64,000 bases of DNA from Prochlorococcus sp. AG-686-J21 (lineage in GTDB: Bacteria; Cyanobacteriota; Cyanobacteriia; PCC-6307; Cyanobiaceae), in the NCBI GenBank assembly GCA_003210285.1, contig QCVS01000010.1, forward strand, positions 1 through 64,000, written 5' to 3'. Below the pieces are notes generated by a model. It was given only the letters and a program-made list of their open reading frames with translations. It did not search any database and was not told the DNA's origin. A program made the position numbers and the translations under genes. This document shows, one piece after another, positions 55,554-64,000 of this stretch (position 1 is its first letter; each line of letters starts with the position of its first letter).

Positions 55554-55967
55554 ATGAAAATCACTGAGGCCTTAAAATCTCTTGAAAATTCTTGGTCAAG
55601 AGAAGAGATTCTAGTAAAAATAAAGAATGGGGAAGATTCCGAAAAGATAGTAAATGAATTTTGCTCATCTAAAAAACAAGAAATCGAAACACTTACTAAT
55701 TTTATTAAACCAGACGACAAAGTTCTATTAAGTGAAATAGAAAGTTTAGCGAATATAGAGTCGAAATTAATAAATAAAATTAAAAATTATAGTTTTACTA
55801 AAATTGAAACATCAAAAAAAGAAAAAGATCAAAAAAAGATTTCTCAACCAGAACGAAATATATCGTTTGATTTAGGTTTTTTCATGTTGAAATGGAGTAA
55901 TAAATTTGTTTTTATTTCTCTTTTAGCCATCTCAGCAATAGCTTTAACTAAACAAGCGTGGGCTTAA
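55554..55967 (+). CDS. C-terminally anchored helical protein
   Basis: The 137 aa product begins MKITEALKSLENSWSREEIL, with helical acidic sequence to about 70, a Lys-rich linker (KKEKDQKKISQPERN) and a C-terminal membrane helix (about 116-133, KFVFISLLAISAIALT). The cytoplasmic domain with a tail anchor is unusual next to DNA repair genes. The next gene begins 36 nt later. The family is unknown. Confidence 0.62.
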   Translation: MKITEALKSLENSWSREEILVKIKNGEDSEKIVNEFCSSKKQEIETLTNFIKPDDKVLLSEIESLANIESKLINKIKNYSFTKIETSKKEKDQKKISQPERNISFDLGFFMLKWSNKFVFISLLAISAIALTKQAWA

Positions 55968-56003
55968 TTCGCTAAATTAACAATATCAAAATAAATTAAA
56001 TTC

Positions 56004-56996
56004 TTGAGAAAGGATAGTTCTTATTTAATTAAATATACAAGTATTGGTCTTTATTGTGAACTAGCCGATGTTTGGATTGATCCGAATAAACCCGTAAAAA
56101 GAGCAATAATTACTCATGCACATATGGATCATTTCACCTTTGGGTGCGATGAATATATTTCAACATATGAAACCGCAATAATTCTAAAAGAGAGAATAGG
56201 AAAAGAAATTAAAATTAAAACTTACGATTATGAAAACGAATTTAAAATTAACGGTGTCAGAATAGCCTTTCATCCTTCAGGACATATCCTTGGATCAAGT
56301 CAAATAAAATTTATTCTTGCTGACGAGAAATGGTTAATTACAGGTGATTTTAAACGGCAAAAAGACGACACTTGCAAAGAATATAAAATAGTAGAGACTG
56401 ATTTTTTAATAAGTGAATCAACCTTTGGGTTGCCAATATTTAAATGGGATGAATCTCACAAAACAGCGTTAGATATTACAAAATGGGTAAATTCCTCCCA
56501 AGAAAAAACATCTATCTTATTTTGTTATTCGCTTGGAAAAGCTCAAAGACTATTGAATGAAATAAGTAAAACAAAATTTAAAAATAATATTTATACTCAT
56601 AGCAGTATTTATAAGATAAATAAATGTTATGAAAAATTAGGAATTGATATTGTAGATACAAAAAAAATTGAACCGAATAAAAATAGTGAGGATCTTAAAG
56701 GCAGTCTAATATTACTTCCACCCGCTTTAAATAAAAGTTCTTCTCTAAAAAATTTCAAGGATAGTCAAACTGGGTTTGCAAGTGGATGGATGTCAATTAG
56801 AGCACTCAGAAAAAGGTCTGGATATGATAAAGGTTTCTCTATCTCAGACCATGCTGATTGGATAGCTATTTTAAGGACAATAAAAGAATCTAAAGCTAAA
56901 AATGTTTTTTTTCATCATGGTGATAGTGAAGCTTTAAATAAATATTTAAAAGAAAAAAATTCGATAAATGTTCTTGAATTTGAATATAAAAAATGA
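56004..56996 (+). CDS. Ligase-associated DNA exonuclease (metallo-beta-lactamase/beta-CASP type)
   Basis: This 330 aa protein has the metal site H38-x-H40-x-D42-H43 (THAHMDHF), SGHILGSSQI, TGDFKRQKDD and a late SDHADW histidine, the layout of the mRNA 3'-processing-factor-like nucleases that accompany bacterial ATP-dependent ligases. The start is a TTG at 56004, with GAGAAAGG overlapping. Its stop overlaps the ligase start (ATGA). It is the first gene of the four-gene repair cassette; an end-trimming role is inferred from that association. Confidence 0.85.
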   Translation: MRKDSSYLIKYTSIGLYCELADVWIDPNKPVKRAIITHAHMDHFTFGCDEYISTYETAIILKERIGKEIKIKTYDYENEFKINGVRIAFHPSGHILGSSQIKFILADEKWLITGDFKRQKDDTCKEYKIVETDFLISESTFGLPIFKWDESHKTALDITKWVNSSQEKTSILFCYSLGKAQRLLNEISKTKFKNNIYTHSSIYKINKCYEKLGIDIVDTKKIEPNKNSEDLKGSLILLPPALNKSSSLKNFKDSQTGFASGWMSIRALRKRSGYDKGFSISDHADWIAILRTIKESKAKNVFFHHGDSEALNKYLKEKNSINVLEFEYKK

Positions 56997-58630
56997 GTCT
57001 AAAAAATTTTTCAGAATTATTTATAGATTTAGATTCTTGTAATAGCACAAATAAAAAGATAGAAATTTTACAAAACTATTTTTTTTCAAATGAGGCTTTA
57101 GAAAATTCATGGACAATATATTTACTTACAGGAAAAAATAATAAGCGATTTATAAGTGGAAGATCCCTTAAAACTTTCTTTTCAGAAATTTATGAATACC
57201 CTTTGTGGTTAATTGATTCTTGTTATTTAAAAGTTGGAGATTCTGCAGAAGTTATATCTCTATTATTAAGGAATATGATCACTGGAAAAAATATAAAATA
57301 TCAAGATGTTTCTTTGAATAGATTATTAGACAAATCTTTTCCAGAGTTATCCATTCTTAAAGGAGATGAGAAGAAGTTAAGAGTAAAAGAAATTTGGGAA
57401 AACATTCCAATAGAAAATCTTCTAGTTATAAATAAAATCCTAACTGGTACTTTTAGATTTGGAGTCTCTATAGGCTTGATAACAAAATCAATAGCAAAGC
57501 TTATTAATCTAGATGAAGCAATAATTTCTCATAGATTAATGGGCGATTTTATTCCCTCTGAAGAATCATATAAATTATTAATAGATAAAAAAATAAATCC
57601 TTCAGAATTAAATTACAAACCTTACCCCTTTCTTCTAGCTAATACTTTTGAAAAAAAAATTATAGATAAATCAATTAACGATTTTCAGTTTGAATGGAAA
57701 TGGGATGGAATCAGAATTCAATTAATAAAAAGGTCAGGAAAAGTTTCAATATGGACAAGAGGTCAGGATTTAGTAAATAAATCTTTCCCTGAATTAGTAG
57801 ATAAAATCTCATTTATCAAAGATGACTTTGTAATAGATGGTGAATTATTAGTCTGGGATTTTAAGCAAAATCTTCCTCTTAATTTCTCTTTGCTTCAAAA
57901 AAGAATTAATAGAAAGGCGCCATCAAGATCAATTCAAAAAACTTTACCTATTATATTTATTGCCTATGATCTTTTAGAAATAAATGGAGAAGATCAAAGA
58001 GTCTCAAATTTAGAAATCAGAAGAAACATTTTGGAAAAACATTTATATAATTGGTTAAATGAAAGTAAAGAAGAATTATCTAATATTTTTAAAATAAGTG
58101 ATTTAATATATCCAAAAAATTGGCAAGAGGTAGAAACTTTTAAAAATAATTCTAGAGATAATGGAACAGAGGGATTAGTTATTAAAAATAAAAAATCAAT
58201 CTACACACCTGGCAGAAAGAAAGGTCTTTGGTGGAAATATAAAGTTGATCCAATGCAACTTGATGCAGTCCTCATTTATGCCAAAGGCGGTAGTGGGATA
58301 AGAGCAGGTTTATATACTGACTATAGTTTTGCTCTTTGGAAAGATGGTGAATTAATCAAATTTGCTAGTGCATATTCTGGATTAAACAACACTGAAATTA
58401 AAGAGTTAGATAGATGGATTAGACAAAACACTATTGATAGGTTTGGACCTGTTAGATCAGTAAGAGCAGAAATGGTCTTCGAAATTTCCTTCGAAAATAT
58501 TCAAATTTCAAAACGTCATAAATCAGGAATTGCTGTAAGATTTCCAAGAATAACTAAATGGAGGAAAGATAAGTTGATTAAAGATGCTGATACCTTGGAA
58601 AACGCTCAGAAATTAATGTTAAATAAATAA
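56993..58630 (+). CDS. ATP-dependent DNA ligase (ligase-associated repair cassette)
   Basis: This 545 aa ligase has an N-terminal DNA-binding domain (about 1-200), the nucleotidyltransferase domain with Lys236 in EWKWDGIRIQ (KxDG motif), FIAYDLLEING, GLVIKNKKSIYTPG, and WWKYKVDP (motif V), then an OB domain ending in RITKWRKDK. It joins nicks using ATP and is additional to the NAD-dependent LigA expected elsewhere in the chromosome. It shares bases with both neighbours (ATGA, TAATG). Confidence 0.92.
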   Translation: MSLKNFSELFIDLDSCNSTNKKIEILQNYFFSNEALENSWTIYLLTGKNNKRFISGRSLKTFFSEIYEYPLWLIDSCYLKVGDSAEVISLLLRNMITGKNIKYQDVSLNRLLDKSFPELSILKGDEKKLRVKEIWENIPIENLLVINKILTGTFRFGVSIGLITKSIAKLINLDEAIISHRLMGDFIPSEESYKLLIDKKINPSELNYKPYPFLLANTFEKKIIDKSINDFQFEWKWDGIRIQLIKRSGKVSIWTRGQDLVNKSFPELVDKISFIKDDFVIDGELLVWDFKQNLPLNFSLLQKRINRKAPSRSIQKTLPIIFIAYDLLEINGEDQRVSNLEIRRNILEKHLYNWLNESKEELSNIFKISDLIYPKNWQEVETFKNNSRDNGTEGLVIKNKKSIYTPGRKKGLWWKYKVDPMQLDAVLIYAKGGSGIRAGLYTDYSFALWKDGELIKFASAYSGLNNTEIKELDRWIRQNTIDRFGPVRSVRAEMVFEISFENIQISKRHKSGIAVRFPRITKWRKDKLIKDADTLENAQKLMLNK

Positions 58631-61107
58631 TGGAAAGCTTTATAAATAAAAATAAAATTAAGAATATAGAAAAATTTTTTTATAAAAATGGTTGGGAACC
58701 TCTGCCATATCAAATTGAATCATGGAAAGCATATTTGAATGGAGAAAATGGAATCATTCAGGTTCCTACAGGATGCGGTAAAACTTATGCAGCTTTAATG
58801 GGACCTCTTTCGAAATTAAAAGATTCCACAAAACCAACTGGATTATGCATTTTACTAATAACTCCATTAAAAGCATTAAGTAGAGATTTAAAAAATGCAG
58901 TATATTTAGCCGCTCAATTTTTTAATCAAGAAATAACAGTTGGAATCAGAAATGGTGATACAAACCCATATGAAAAGAAGAAGCAAATACTTAAACCTCC
59001 AAATATTCTAATAACGACTCCAGAATCACTTTCTCTCCTCTTATCTAATAAAGAATCTAAAAAAATATTTAGTAATATATTTTCAATAATTATTGATGAG
59101 TGGCACGAGTTAATGGGTAGTAAAAGAGGTAATCAATCTGAATTATTACTAAGTTGGCTGAGAGGAAATAAAAAAGATTTACAAATTTGGGGAATGTCTG
59201 CCACTATCGGTAATATTACAGAAGCAGCAAGAGCTATTGTTGGAATAAAAGGGGAACTACCAACGGTAATAAGTACTAATATTCAAAAAGAAATTGAAAT
59301 CCTTAGTGTTTTACCTGAAGAAGAAACAACCTTTCCATGGAGTGGACATTTAGGAATTAGGAGTTATTCTCTACTTCTCAAATTATTAGATAAAAACAAA
59401 AGTACACTACTATTCACTAACACTAGGAATCAGTCTGAGAGATGGTATCAATGCTTAAGATTCTGTCTACCAGAAATGGAAGATAAGATTTCTTTACATC
59501 ATGGGTCATTGGATAAAGATGAGAGAAAGATAGTTGAGGATGGGGTTAAAAACGGATCTATAAAATGGGTTGTCTGCACAAGCTCATTAGATTTAGGTAT
59601 TGACTTTCAACCTGTTGATCAAATTGTACAAATAGGAAGTGCTAAAAACTTAGCTCGACTTATTCAAAGGGCAGGGAGAAGTGCTCATAGACCTGGAGGA
59701 AAGTCAAAAATAATTTTTATGCCCACTAACTCATTAGAATTACTCGAAATTAGTGCCATGAGGAGAATAATAAAAAGTGGGGTATCTGAAGAAATTAAGC
59801 TTCCTGAATTATCTTTTGATGTACTTCTTCAACATCTCGTTAGTTTGGCTTGTGGACCAGGTTTTAATCCCATCACTGAAAAAGAAAGAATTAAAGATTG
59901 CTGGAGTTATAGAAATCTAAGAGATCAAGATTGGGATTGGTGTATTGATTTTTTGGAGTATGGAGGAAAGTGTTTGAAAGCTTATCCAAAATATAAAAAG
60001 ATAGAAAGAGAAAAATTAAAAGGGGATGAAAATAACTTCAACTATTTTGTAAAAGATAAATCTTTAATAAGGATGCATAAGTTTAATATTGGAACAATAA
60101 CAAGCGATAAGTTTATTAATGTTAAATATTTAAAAGGGAAATCATTAGGCAATTTAGAAGAAAACTTTGCTAGTAAATTAAAATCAGGTGATACTTTTTA
60201 CTTCGGGGGCAAAATGCTCGAATTTATAAAAATTAGAGATATGACTTTATACGTAAAAAAATCTTCCAAAAAAAGTTCGTTAATCCCAGCATGGGTGGGA
60301 GGTCAAATGGCTATCTCTGATCTTTTAAGTGAAAATTTAAGAAGTGAAATAGATATTTGCAATAACTTAGAAAATGAAGATGAATTTCTTAATAAAGAAT
60401 TAAATTCATTAATTCCAATTTTAAAAAAACAGAAAGATCTTTCAGATATTCCACAAAGGAATCAACTACTTATTGAAATCTATAAAACTAAAGAGTTAAC
60501 AAGTCTTTTTGCTTTTACACTTGATGGTAAATTTGTTAATGAAGGAATTGCCTTTCTGTGGGCATTAAGGTTTGCTAATAAAAAACAATCTACATTTAGT
60601 ATTTCTGCAAATGATTTTGGATTTAGCTTAACCACCTCAGAAAATTATGACTTTTCAATTATTGAAAAAGAATTTTCTTATTTTATAGAAAAAAATAACT
60701 TGGATGAAGATATAGAAAATGCAATAAATTTTTCAGAATTAACAAAGAGAAGATTTAAAAACATTGCTCAAATTAGTGGATTAGTAAATCAAAATAATCC
60801 CACCAAAACAAAAAGCTCATCGCAACTTCAAATAAGTTCAAGTCTTTTTTATGATGTTTTTACTCGATATGAAGAAGGTCATCTGCTAATCAAACAAGCA
60901 CATGAAGAAGTAAAAGAGTATCAATTAGAAAATAAGCGAATTACTAATTCTTTAGAAAGATTATCTAATATAAAAATAATATTAAACGAGACTAAAACTC
61001 CAAGTCCATTTGCTTTTCCTTTATTAGTTGAAAGACTTAAAAACACATTAAGCAATGAATCTATAGAAAAAAGAGTTGAAAAACTTATAAAAAAATATAA
61101 TAGTTAA
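58630..61107 (+). CDS. Lhr-like DEXH helicase (ligase-associated)
   Basis: This 825 aa helicase has the Q motif PYQIESWKAYL, Walker A PTGCGKT (46-52), the DEWH box (156-159), SATIG, and motif VI QRAGRSAHRPG, followed by the Lhr-core winged helix and a DUF4011-like end. It is shorter than the full-length Lhr and matches the 'Lhr core' found with these ligases. It starts on the ligase stop (TAATG) and ends directly before the phosphoesterase. Confidence 0.92.
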   Translation: MESFINKNKIKNIEKFFYKNGWEPLPYQIESWKAYLNGENGIIQVPTGCGKTYAALMGPLSKLKDSTKPTGLCILLITPLKALSRDLKNAVYLAAQFFNQEITVGIRNGDTNPYEKKKQILKPPNILITTPESLSLLLSNKESKKIFSNIFSIIIDEWHELMGSKRGNQSELLLSWLRGNKKDLQIWGMSATIGNITEAARAIVGIKGELPTVISTNIQKEIEILSVLPEEETTFPWSGHLGIRSYSLLLKLLDKNKSTLLFTNTRNQSERWYQCLRFCLPEMEDKISLHHGSLDKDERKIVEDGVKNGSIKWVVCTSSLDLGIDFQPVDQIVQIGSAKNLARLIQRAGRSAHRPGGKSKIIFMPTNSLELLEISAMRRIIKSGVSEEIKLPELSFDVLLQHLVSLACGPGFNPITEKERIKDCWSYRNLRDQDWDWCIDFLEYGGKCLKAYPKYKKIEREKLKGDENNFNYFVKDKSLIRMHKFNIGTITSDKFINVKYLKGKSLGNLEENFASKLKSGDTFYFGGKMLEFIKIRDMTLYVKKSSKKSSLIPAWVGGQMAISDLLSENLRSEIDICNNLENEDEFLNKELNSLIPILKKQKDLSDIPQRNQLLIEIYKTKELTSLFAFTLDGKFVNEGIAFLWALRFANKKQSTFSISANDFGFSLTTSENYDFSIIEKEFSYFIEKNNLDEDIENAINFSELTKRRFKNIAQISGLVNQNNPTKTKSSSQLQISSSLFYDVFTRYEEGHLLIKQAHEEVKEYQLENKRITNSLERLSNIKIILNETKTPSPFAFPLLVERLKNTLSNESIEKRVEKLIKKYNS

Positions 61108-61752
61108 ATGCAAAAAATGTCTTTTTCAATAAGTTGGGGGAATTCATCACTAAAGATGCTCTCATCAAAAGCATTACTTTTGCCTCAAACAAATGAACTA
61201 TTAATATGTGATATTCATCTCGGTAAAGCAGAATATTTTCAGCAGAATGGGATTCCTCTTACGAATAATTCAGATGAACAAAACTTATTAAGCATAAAAA
61301 ATATTGTAAAAAATAATAACCCTAATAAATTAATTATTTTAGGAGATTTATTTCATAGTAAATATTCAATAAGTGAATCTCTAAAAAGTAAAGTAGAAAA
61401 TCTTTCAGAATCATTAAATATTAAAATTGAACTAATAATTGGTAATCATGATATCGGGTGCAAAGTCAAAAATATAAGCTTTCTTGAATATAAAAGATCT
61501 AGTAATTTTATATTTAGTCACGAGCCAATAGGTAAATCCGAAAATAACATTTTAAATATTTGCGGACACTATCATCCAAAAACATTTTTAAAAAATTCAA
61601 AAGATAAGTTATCCTTTAAATGTTTTGCTATGGATGAAAAAAATAATATATTATACCTCCCAGCTTTTGGAGATCTCACAGGAGGTTATCAATGTAAGAA
61701 TTCATTCAAAAAATGGGCAATTATTTCTGAAAAAGAAATTATTGCAATTTGA
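61108..61752 (+). CDS. Ligase-associated metallophosphoesterase (PdeM-like)
   Basis: This 214 aa calcineurin-like phosphoesterase has DIHLGKAEYFQQNGIPL (first metal motif), ILGDLFHSK, GNHDIG, and CGHYHPK, all metal ligands of the fold. It may clean blocked DNA ends or act as a nuclease. It begins at the base after the helicase stop, with a possible second Met (MSFSIS) 9 nt later. It is the fourth gene of the cassette. Confidence 0.88.
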   Translation: MQKMSFSISWGNSSLKMLSSKALLLPQTNELLICDIHLGKAEYFQQNGIPLTNNSDEQNLLSIKNIVKNNNPNKLIILGDLFHSKYSISESLKSKVENLSESLNIKIELIIGNHDIGCKVKNISFLEYKRSSNFIFSHEPIGKSENNILNICGHYHPKTFLKNSKDKLSFKCFAMDEKNNILYLPAFGDLTGGYQCKNSFKKWAIISEKEIIAI

Positions 61753-61958
61753 TATTTACAAAATAATTAAAATTAAATTAATTAAATTCTTCGTTTGAGC
61801 GTACTAATTTATACATATAACTCTCAAAATTATTTTTCATTTATTAGATTTTAATAGTAAATGATAAAAATAGTCTCTCAAGAAAATAATATAAAATTTT
61901 TTACCCTTCCCATAACTTAATAATTACGTTATAAAAAAAATAAACTTAACTTTTAATA

Positions 61959-62267
61959 ATGAAAAAATTAATAACTATTCTTATATTTCAAGTTTTGTTA
62001 ATGCCCTTGGGACTAAATGCTAATGAAAACTTTTCTGTTGAGATTGAAGCCCTTACATTAGTAATGGAGCAATATAACAAAGATATTGATATTGAAGACA
62101 AAGCTGAGCTAGAACTAAACAACAAAAAGTCTAGTTATATGGCTCTTAAACAAGATGAATGCAATGCTACTGTAAAAGTCACTGAGAAAACAGGCTTAGA
62201 AATTGTTGGAGCTGAATCGTTCGACGTAAATGTATGCAAGAAAGAAGTCAATAAAGTTATAAATTAA
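61959..62267 (+). CDS. Small exported protein
   Basis: The 102 aa product has a signal peptide (ITILIFQVLLMPLGLNA, cleavage near residue 21), an acidic mature part (SVEIEALTLVMEQYNKDIDIEDKAEL) and two cysteines (DECNAT, NVCKKE) that may pair. It is 206 nt after the repair cassette and probably separate. The family is unknown. Confidence 0.62.
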   Translation: MKKLITILIFQVLLMPLGLNANENFSVEIEALTLVMEQYNKDIDIEDKAELELNNKKSSYMALKQDECNATVKVTEKTGLEIVGAESFDVNVCKKEVNKVIN

Positions 62268-62317
62268 TTCGTTAAATTTTTAGTTAAAGTTTATTCTTAA
62301 ATAATTTCAAATAAAAA

Positions 62318-62380
62318 GAGGTCTTTTACTTAAAGAAGGTAAGACCTCGAGACCTGACAGAAACTTTGGAACGGGTTCTG
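62318..62380 (+). ncRNA. Candidate structured RNA or terminator
   Basis: GAGGTCTT (62318-62325) and AAGACCTC (62341-62348) form a perfect 8 bp stem with a 15 nt loop. It is followed by a second possible stem CAGAA (62358-62362)/TTCTG (62376-62380) over a GGAACG-containing loop and then TTGATTAATT. There is no open frame. A small RNA of about 60-80 nt or a terminator for the 61959 gene would both fit. Confidence 0.35.
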
Positions 62381-62455
62381 TTGATTAATTAATAACGAAT
62401 TTCATATTGTACAGATGTAATAAAAAGTACAGTTTAAATATTTATTCTTAATCTC

Positions 62456-62605
62456 CTATTTATTTTTTTTTGATACTTTTTGTATTTCATCTCTAGACAT
62501 AAGAGCTTCTATTTGAGCTAAAACTTTATGCAGTTCTTCTGTCTTTGATAGAGAAGCCTCAGCAACTTCTCTTAGTTTTTCCAATTGTTCTTGTGTTTTA
62601 TTCAT
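62456..62605 (-). CDS. Small coiled protein
   Basis: The 49 aa product reads MNKTQEQLEKLREVAEASLS then KTEELHKVLAQIEALMSRDE, almost wholly helical with heptad leucines. No membrane segment or cysteine is present. The function is unknown. It sits 391 nt before pstB's stop side. Confidence 0.6.
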   Translation of the reverse strand: MNKTQEQLEKLREVAEASLSKTEELHKVLAQIEALMSRDEIQKVSKKNK

Positions 62606-62799
62606 AATTAATTAGTTAGAAATACATCACTTAAAATGATGGTTTTAAAACAAATTTTCACACACACATAAATCCATTTTCACTCTGTTTTTTATAAAGT
62701 CAAATAAATCTCTATTAATTTATGTTTTATGAGGACTTGCAATTAAATCTTCTTTAATCAACCTCGCAATAGGATTAAACCTAAATAAAGTGTTCAGAA

Positions 62800-62889
62800 T
62801 TATGATGTGAATACTGGTAAGCCTACAGTAGCTGTTGTTATTAACGCACCTGCAAAGATTAGAAAAGGAAGATAAGGAAAGTTTTTCAA
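62800..62889 (-). CDS. Possible 29 aa hydrophobic peptide in the gap before pstB
   Basis: The 62606-62996 gap holds no long frame. On the minus strand TTG 62889 opens MKNFPYLPFLIFAGALITTA then TVGLPVFTS, one hydrophobic helix. Just after it, in another frame, lies LNTLFRFNPIARLIKEDLIA ending at 62720. They could be two small genes or one gene broken by a frameshift. The rest of the gap is A+T-rich with a CACACACA stretch near 62660. Confidence 0.28.
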   Translation of the reverse strand: MKNFPYLPFLIFAGALITTATVGLPVFTS

Positions 62890-62996
62890 GTTCAACTTTT
62901 GTAATTTGAAATTACTATATAGGTATTTATACTATTTGTCTAGTGCTAATTCTCTCAAATAGTTTAAATTCTTCTTTCATAGGTAAGAAATAAAAG

Positions 62997-63806
62997 TTAT
63001 CCGAATTTCCCTGAGATATATTCTTGCGTTGTTTTTTCCTTAGGAGAACTAAAAATCTTCTTTGTAGAATTGAATTCCGCTAGATATCCAACCTTACCTC
63101 CATCGCCATCTTCATATTCAATTGCATTAAAGAAAGCAGTCATATCACTAACTCTGAGAGCTTGCTGCATATTGTGAGTAACTATTATAATTGTGTAATT
63201 CTTCTTCAGTTCGTGCATTGTTTCTTCTATTTTTAAAGTTGAAATAGGATCTAATGCTGAACAAGGTTCATCCATAAGTATTATTTCAGGTTCAATTGCT
63301 ATTGTTCTTGCTATACATAGTCTTTGTTGTTGCCCTCCGGATAAGGAATAACCACTATCATTTAATTTATCCTTACATTCACTCCATAAAGCAGCCTTTT
63401 TAAGCGAAAGTTCCACTAAATCGTCCATATCTCCAACATATCCATTAATTCTTGCTCCAAATGCAATATTCTCGTAAATAGATTTAGGGAAAGGATTAGG
63501 TTGCTGAAAAACCATCCCGATTCTTCTTCTAACTTCGACAGGATCTACTCTTTTATCATAAATATTCGTCCCATCAAAAAGAACCGTACCTTTTAAAGAA
63601 CAATTAGGAATCAGATCATTCATCCGATTTAAAGACCTTAAAACAGTCGATTTACCGCAACCAGAAGGTCCAATCAGAGAAGTTATATCTCCTTTCTTAA
63701 AATTACAAAAAATATTTTTTACAGCTTCAAATTTTCCATAACTAATAGAAACGTCCTCAAGGGATAAAATATTATTCTTTTGTACCTTTTTAGTATTTTT
63801 TATCAT
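62997..63806 (-). CDS. pstB: Phosphate ABC transporter ATP-binding protein
   Basis: This 269 aa ATPase powers high-affinity phosphate uptake. Walker A is GPSGCGKST (46-54), the signature is [16 protein letters not shown], Walker B is [13 protein letters not shown] and the H-loop is [32 protein letters not shown] and the ending [11 protein letters not shown] are PstB hallmarks. It starts 2 nt upstream of the pstA stop, so the two genes are tightly linked. Confidence 0.96.
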   Translation of the reverse strand: MIKNTKKVQKNNILSLEDVSISYGKFEAVKNIFCNFKKGDITSLIGPSGCGKSTVLRSLNRMNDLIPNCSLKGTVLFDGTNIYDKRVDPVEVRRRIGMVFQQPNPFPKSIYENIAFGARINGYVGDMDDLVELSLKKAALWSECKDKLNDSGYSLSGGQQQRLCIARTIAIEPEIILMDEPCSALDPISTLKIEETMHELKKNYTIIIVTHNMQQALRVSDMTAFFNAIEYEDGDGGKVGYLAEFNSTKKIFSSPKEKTTQEYISGKFG

Positions 63807-63807
63807 T

Positions 63808-64000
63808 TCATACCCTCTTTGTCTTCTCAGTTAATGCGGCTAAGATTCTTGAAAATATATTTACAGAAAGAATAGACAAAACAAGGATAAAAGATGCAGC
63901 CCATGCGAGTTTATTTTGAGCATCATATGGTTCCAAAGCAAAATTATAAATTAAAACTGCAAGAGATCCCATTTCATAAAACAAATCACCAAATCCCGTT
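63808..64000 (-). CDS. pstA: Phosphate ABC transporter permease PstA, C-terminal end (cut by window end)
   Basis: The last ~64 codons of a minus-strand gene are visible: [20 protein letters not shown], then a final membrane helix ([18 protein letters not shown]) and a basic tail ending at TGA 63808. This is the normal end of PstA, the second permease of the phosphate channel. pstC and pstS would be expected beyond the window. Confidence 0.88.
   Translation of the reverse strand, partial: TGFGDLFYEMGSLAVLIYNFALEPYDAQNKLAWAASFILVLSILSVNIFSRILAALTEKTKRV

Noticed and set aside
61801-61814. GTA-N8-TAC, a perfect NtcA half-site pair upstream of the 61959 gene
   Set aside because: In A+T-rich DNA this pattern is expected about twenty times by chance in the window, and no well-spaced -10 (TAN3T at 20-24 nt) follows.
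62407-62432. Repeated GTACAG resembling a LexA box
   Set aside because: The second half-site does not fit the cyanobacterial LexA consensus and the spacing is wrong.
1-64000. tRNA, rRNA, CRISPR arrays, insertion sequences or prophage
   Set aside because: I looked for T-loop motifs, regular direct repeats, transposase motifs and phage structural proteins and saw none.

Overview
The window reads as about 64 kb of a picocyanobacterial chromosome, most likely a high-light Prochlorococcus. The sequence is very A+T rich and densely packed, with many 1-13 nt gene overlaps. It carries photosynthesis genes (chlP, hemA, pcyA, petN, psb29/thf1, ccsA, an ftsH of the thylakoid type, a CRR42-like NDH-1 factor). 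It also has a proteobacterial-type phosphoribulokinase, which fits an alpha-cyanobacterium. I recognise no rRNA, tRNA, CRISPR array, insertion sequence or prophage. The organism call rests on gene content and style, not on a search.

1-27 kb is core metabolism: the end of proB, lpxD, leuB, phosphoribulokinase, accD, an oxidoreductase, both classes of fructose-bisphosphate aldolase side by side, purQ/purS, a COG0523 metallochaperone-type GTPase with a small zinc-finger protein, ilvD, then a carbon block (gnd-pgl, glgC, glpX, rpe) around hemA, followed by ccsA and the typA-DUF309-lptB run. 27-49 kb continues with chlP, glyS, sulfite reductase, two M15-type peptidases (one in each half of the window's core), recG, tsf, rpsB with a structured leader, a glycosyltransferase, a DevBCA-type exporter next to pcyA, an M16 peptidase pair, and an ftsH/clpP/psb29/petN thylakoid maintenance neighbourhood.

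49.6-53.2 kb is different: a string of very small, mostly unrecognised genes on both strands (31-145 aa), many with one membrane helix, a lipobox or a short helical fold, separated by A+T-rich gaps. Two of them are paralogues and one gap may hold a decayed gene. From 53.2 to 61.8 kb all genes are on the plus strand: a ribbon-helix-helix-like protein, a DUF2130 protein with a PD-(D/E)xK-like nuclease pattern, a stand-alone IF2 N-terminal-like domain, a C-terminally anchored coiled protein, and then the tightly coupled four-gene ligase-associated DNA repair cassette (exonuclease, ATP-dependent ligase, Lhr-like helicase, phosphoesterase).

The last 2 kb holds small secreted and coiled proteins, a candidate structured RNA, and the pstB gene with the end of pstA for phosphate uptake. 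The strongest candidates for a system worth pursuing are the repair cassette with its upstream partners, the rpsB leader with two mutually exclusive helices, and the small-protein cluster.
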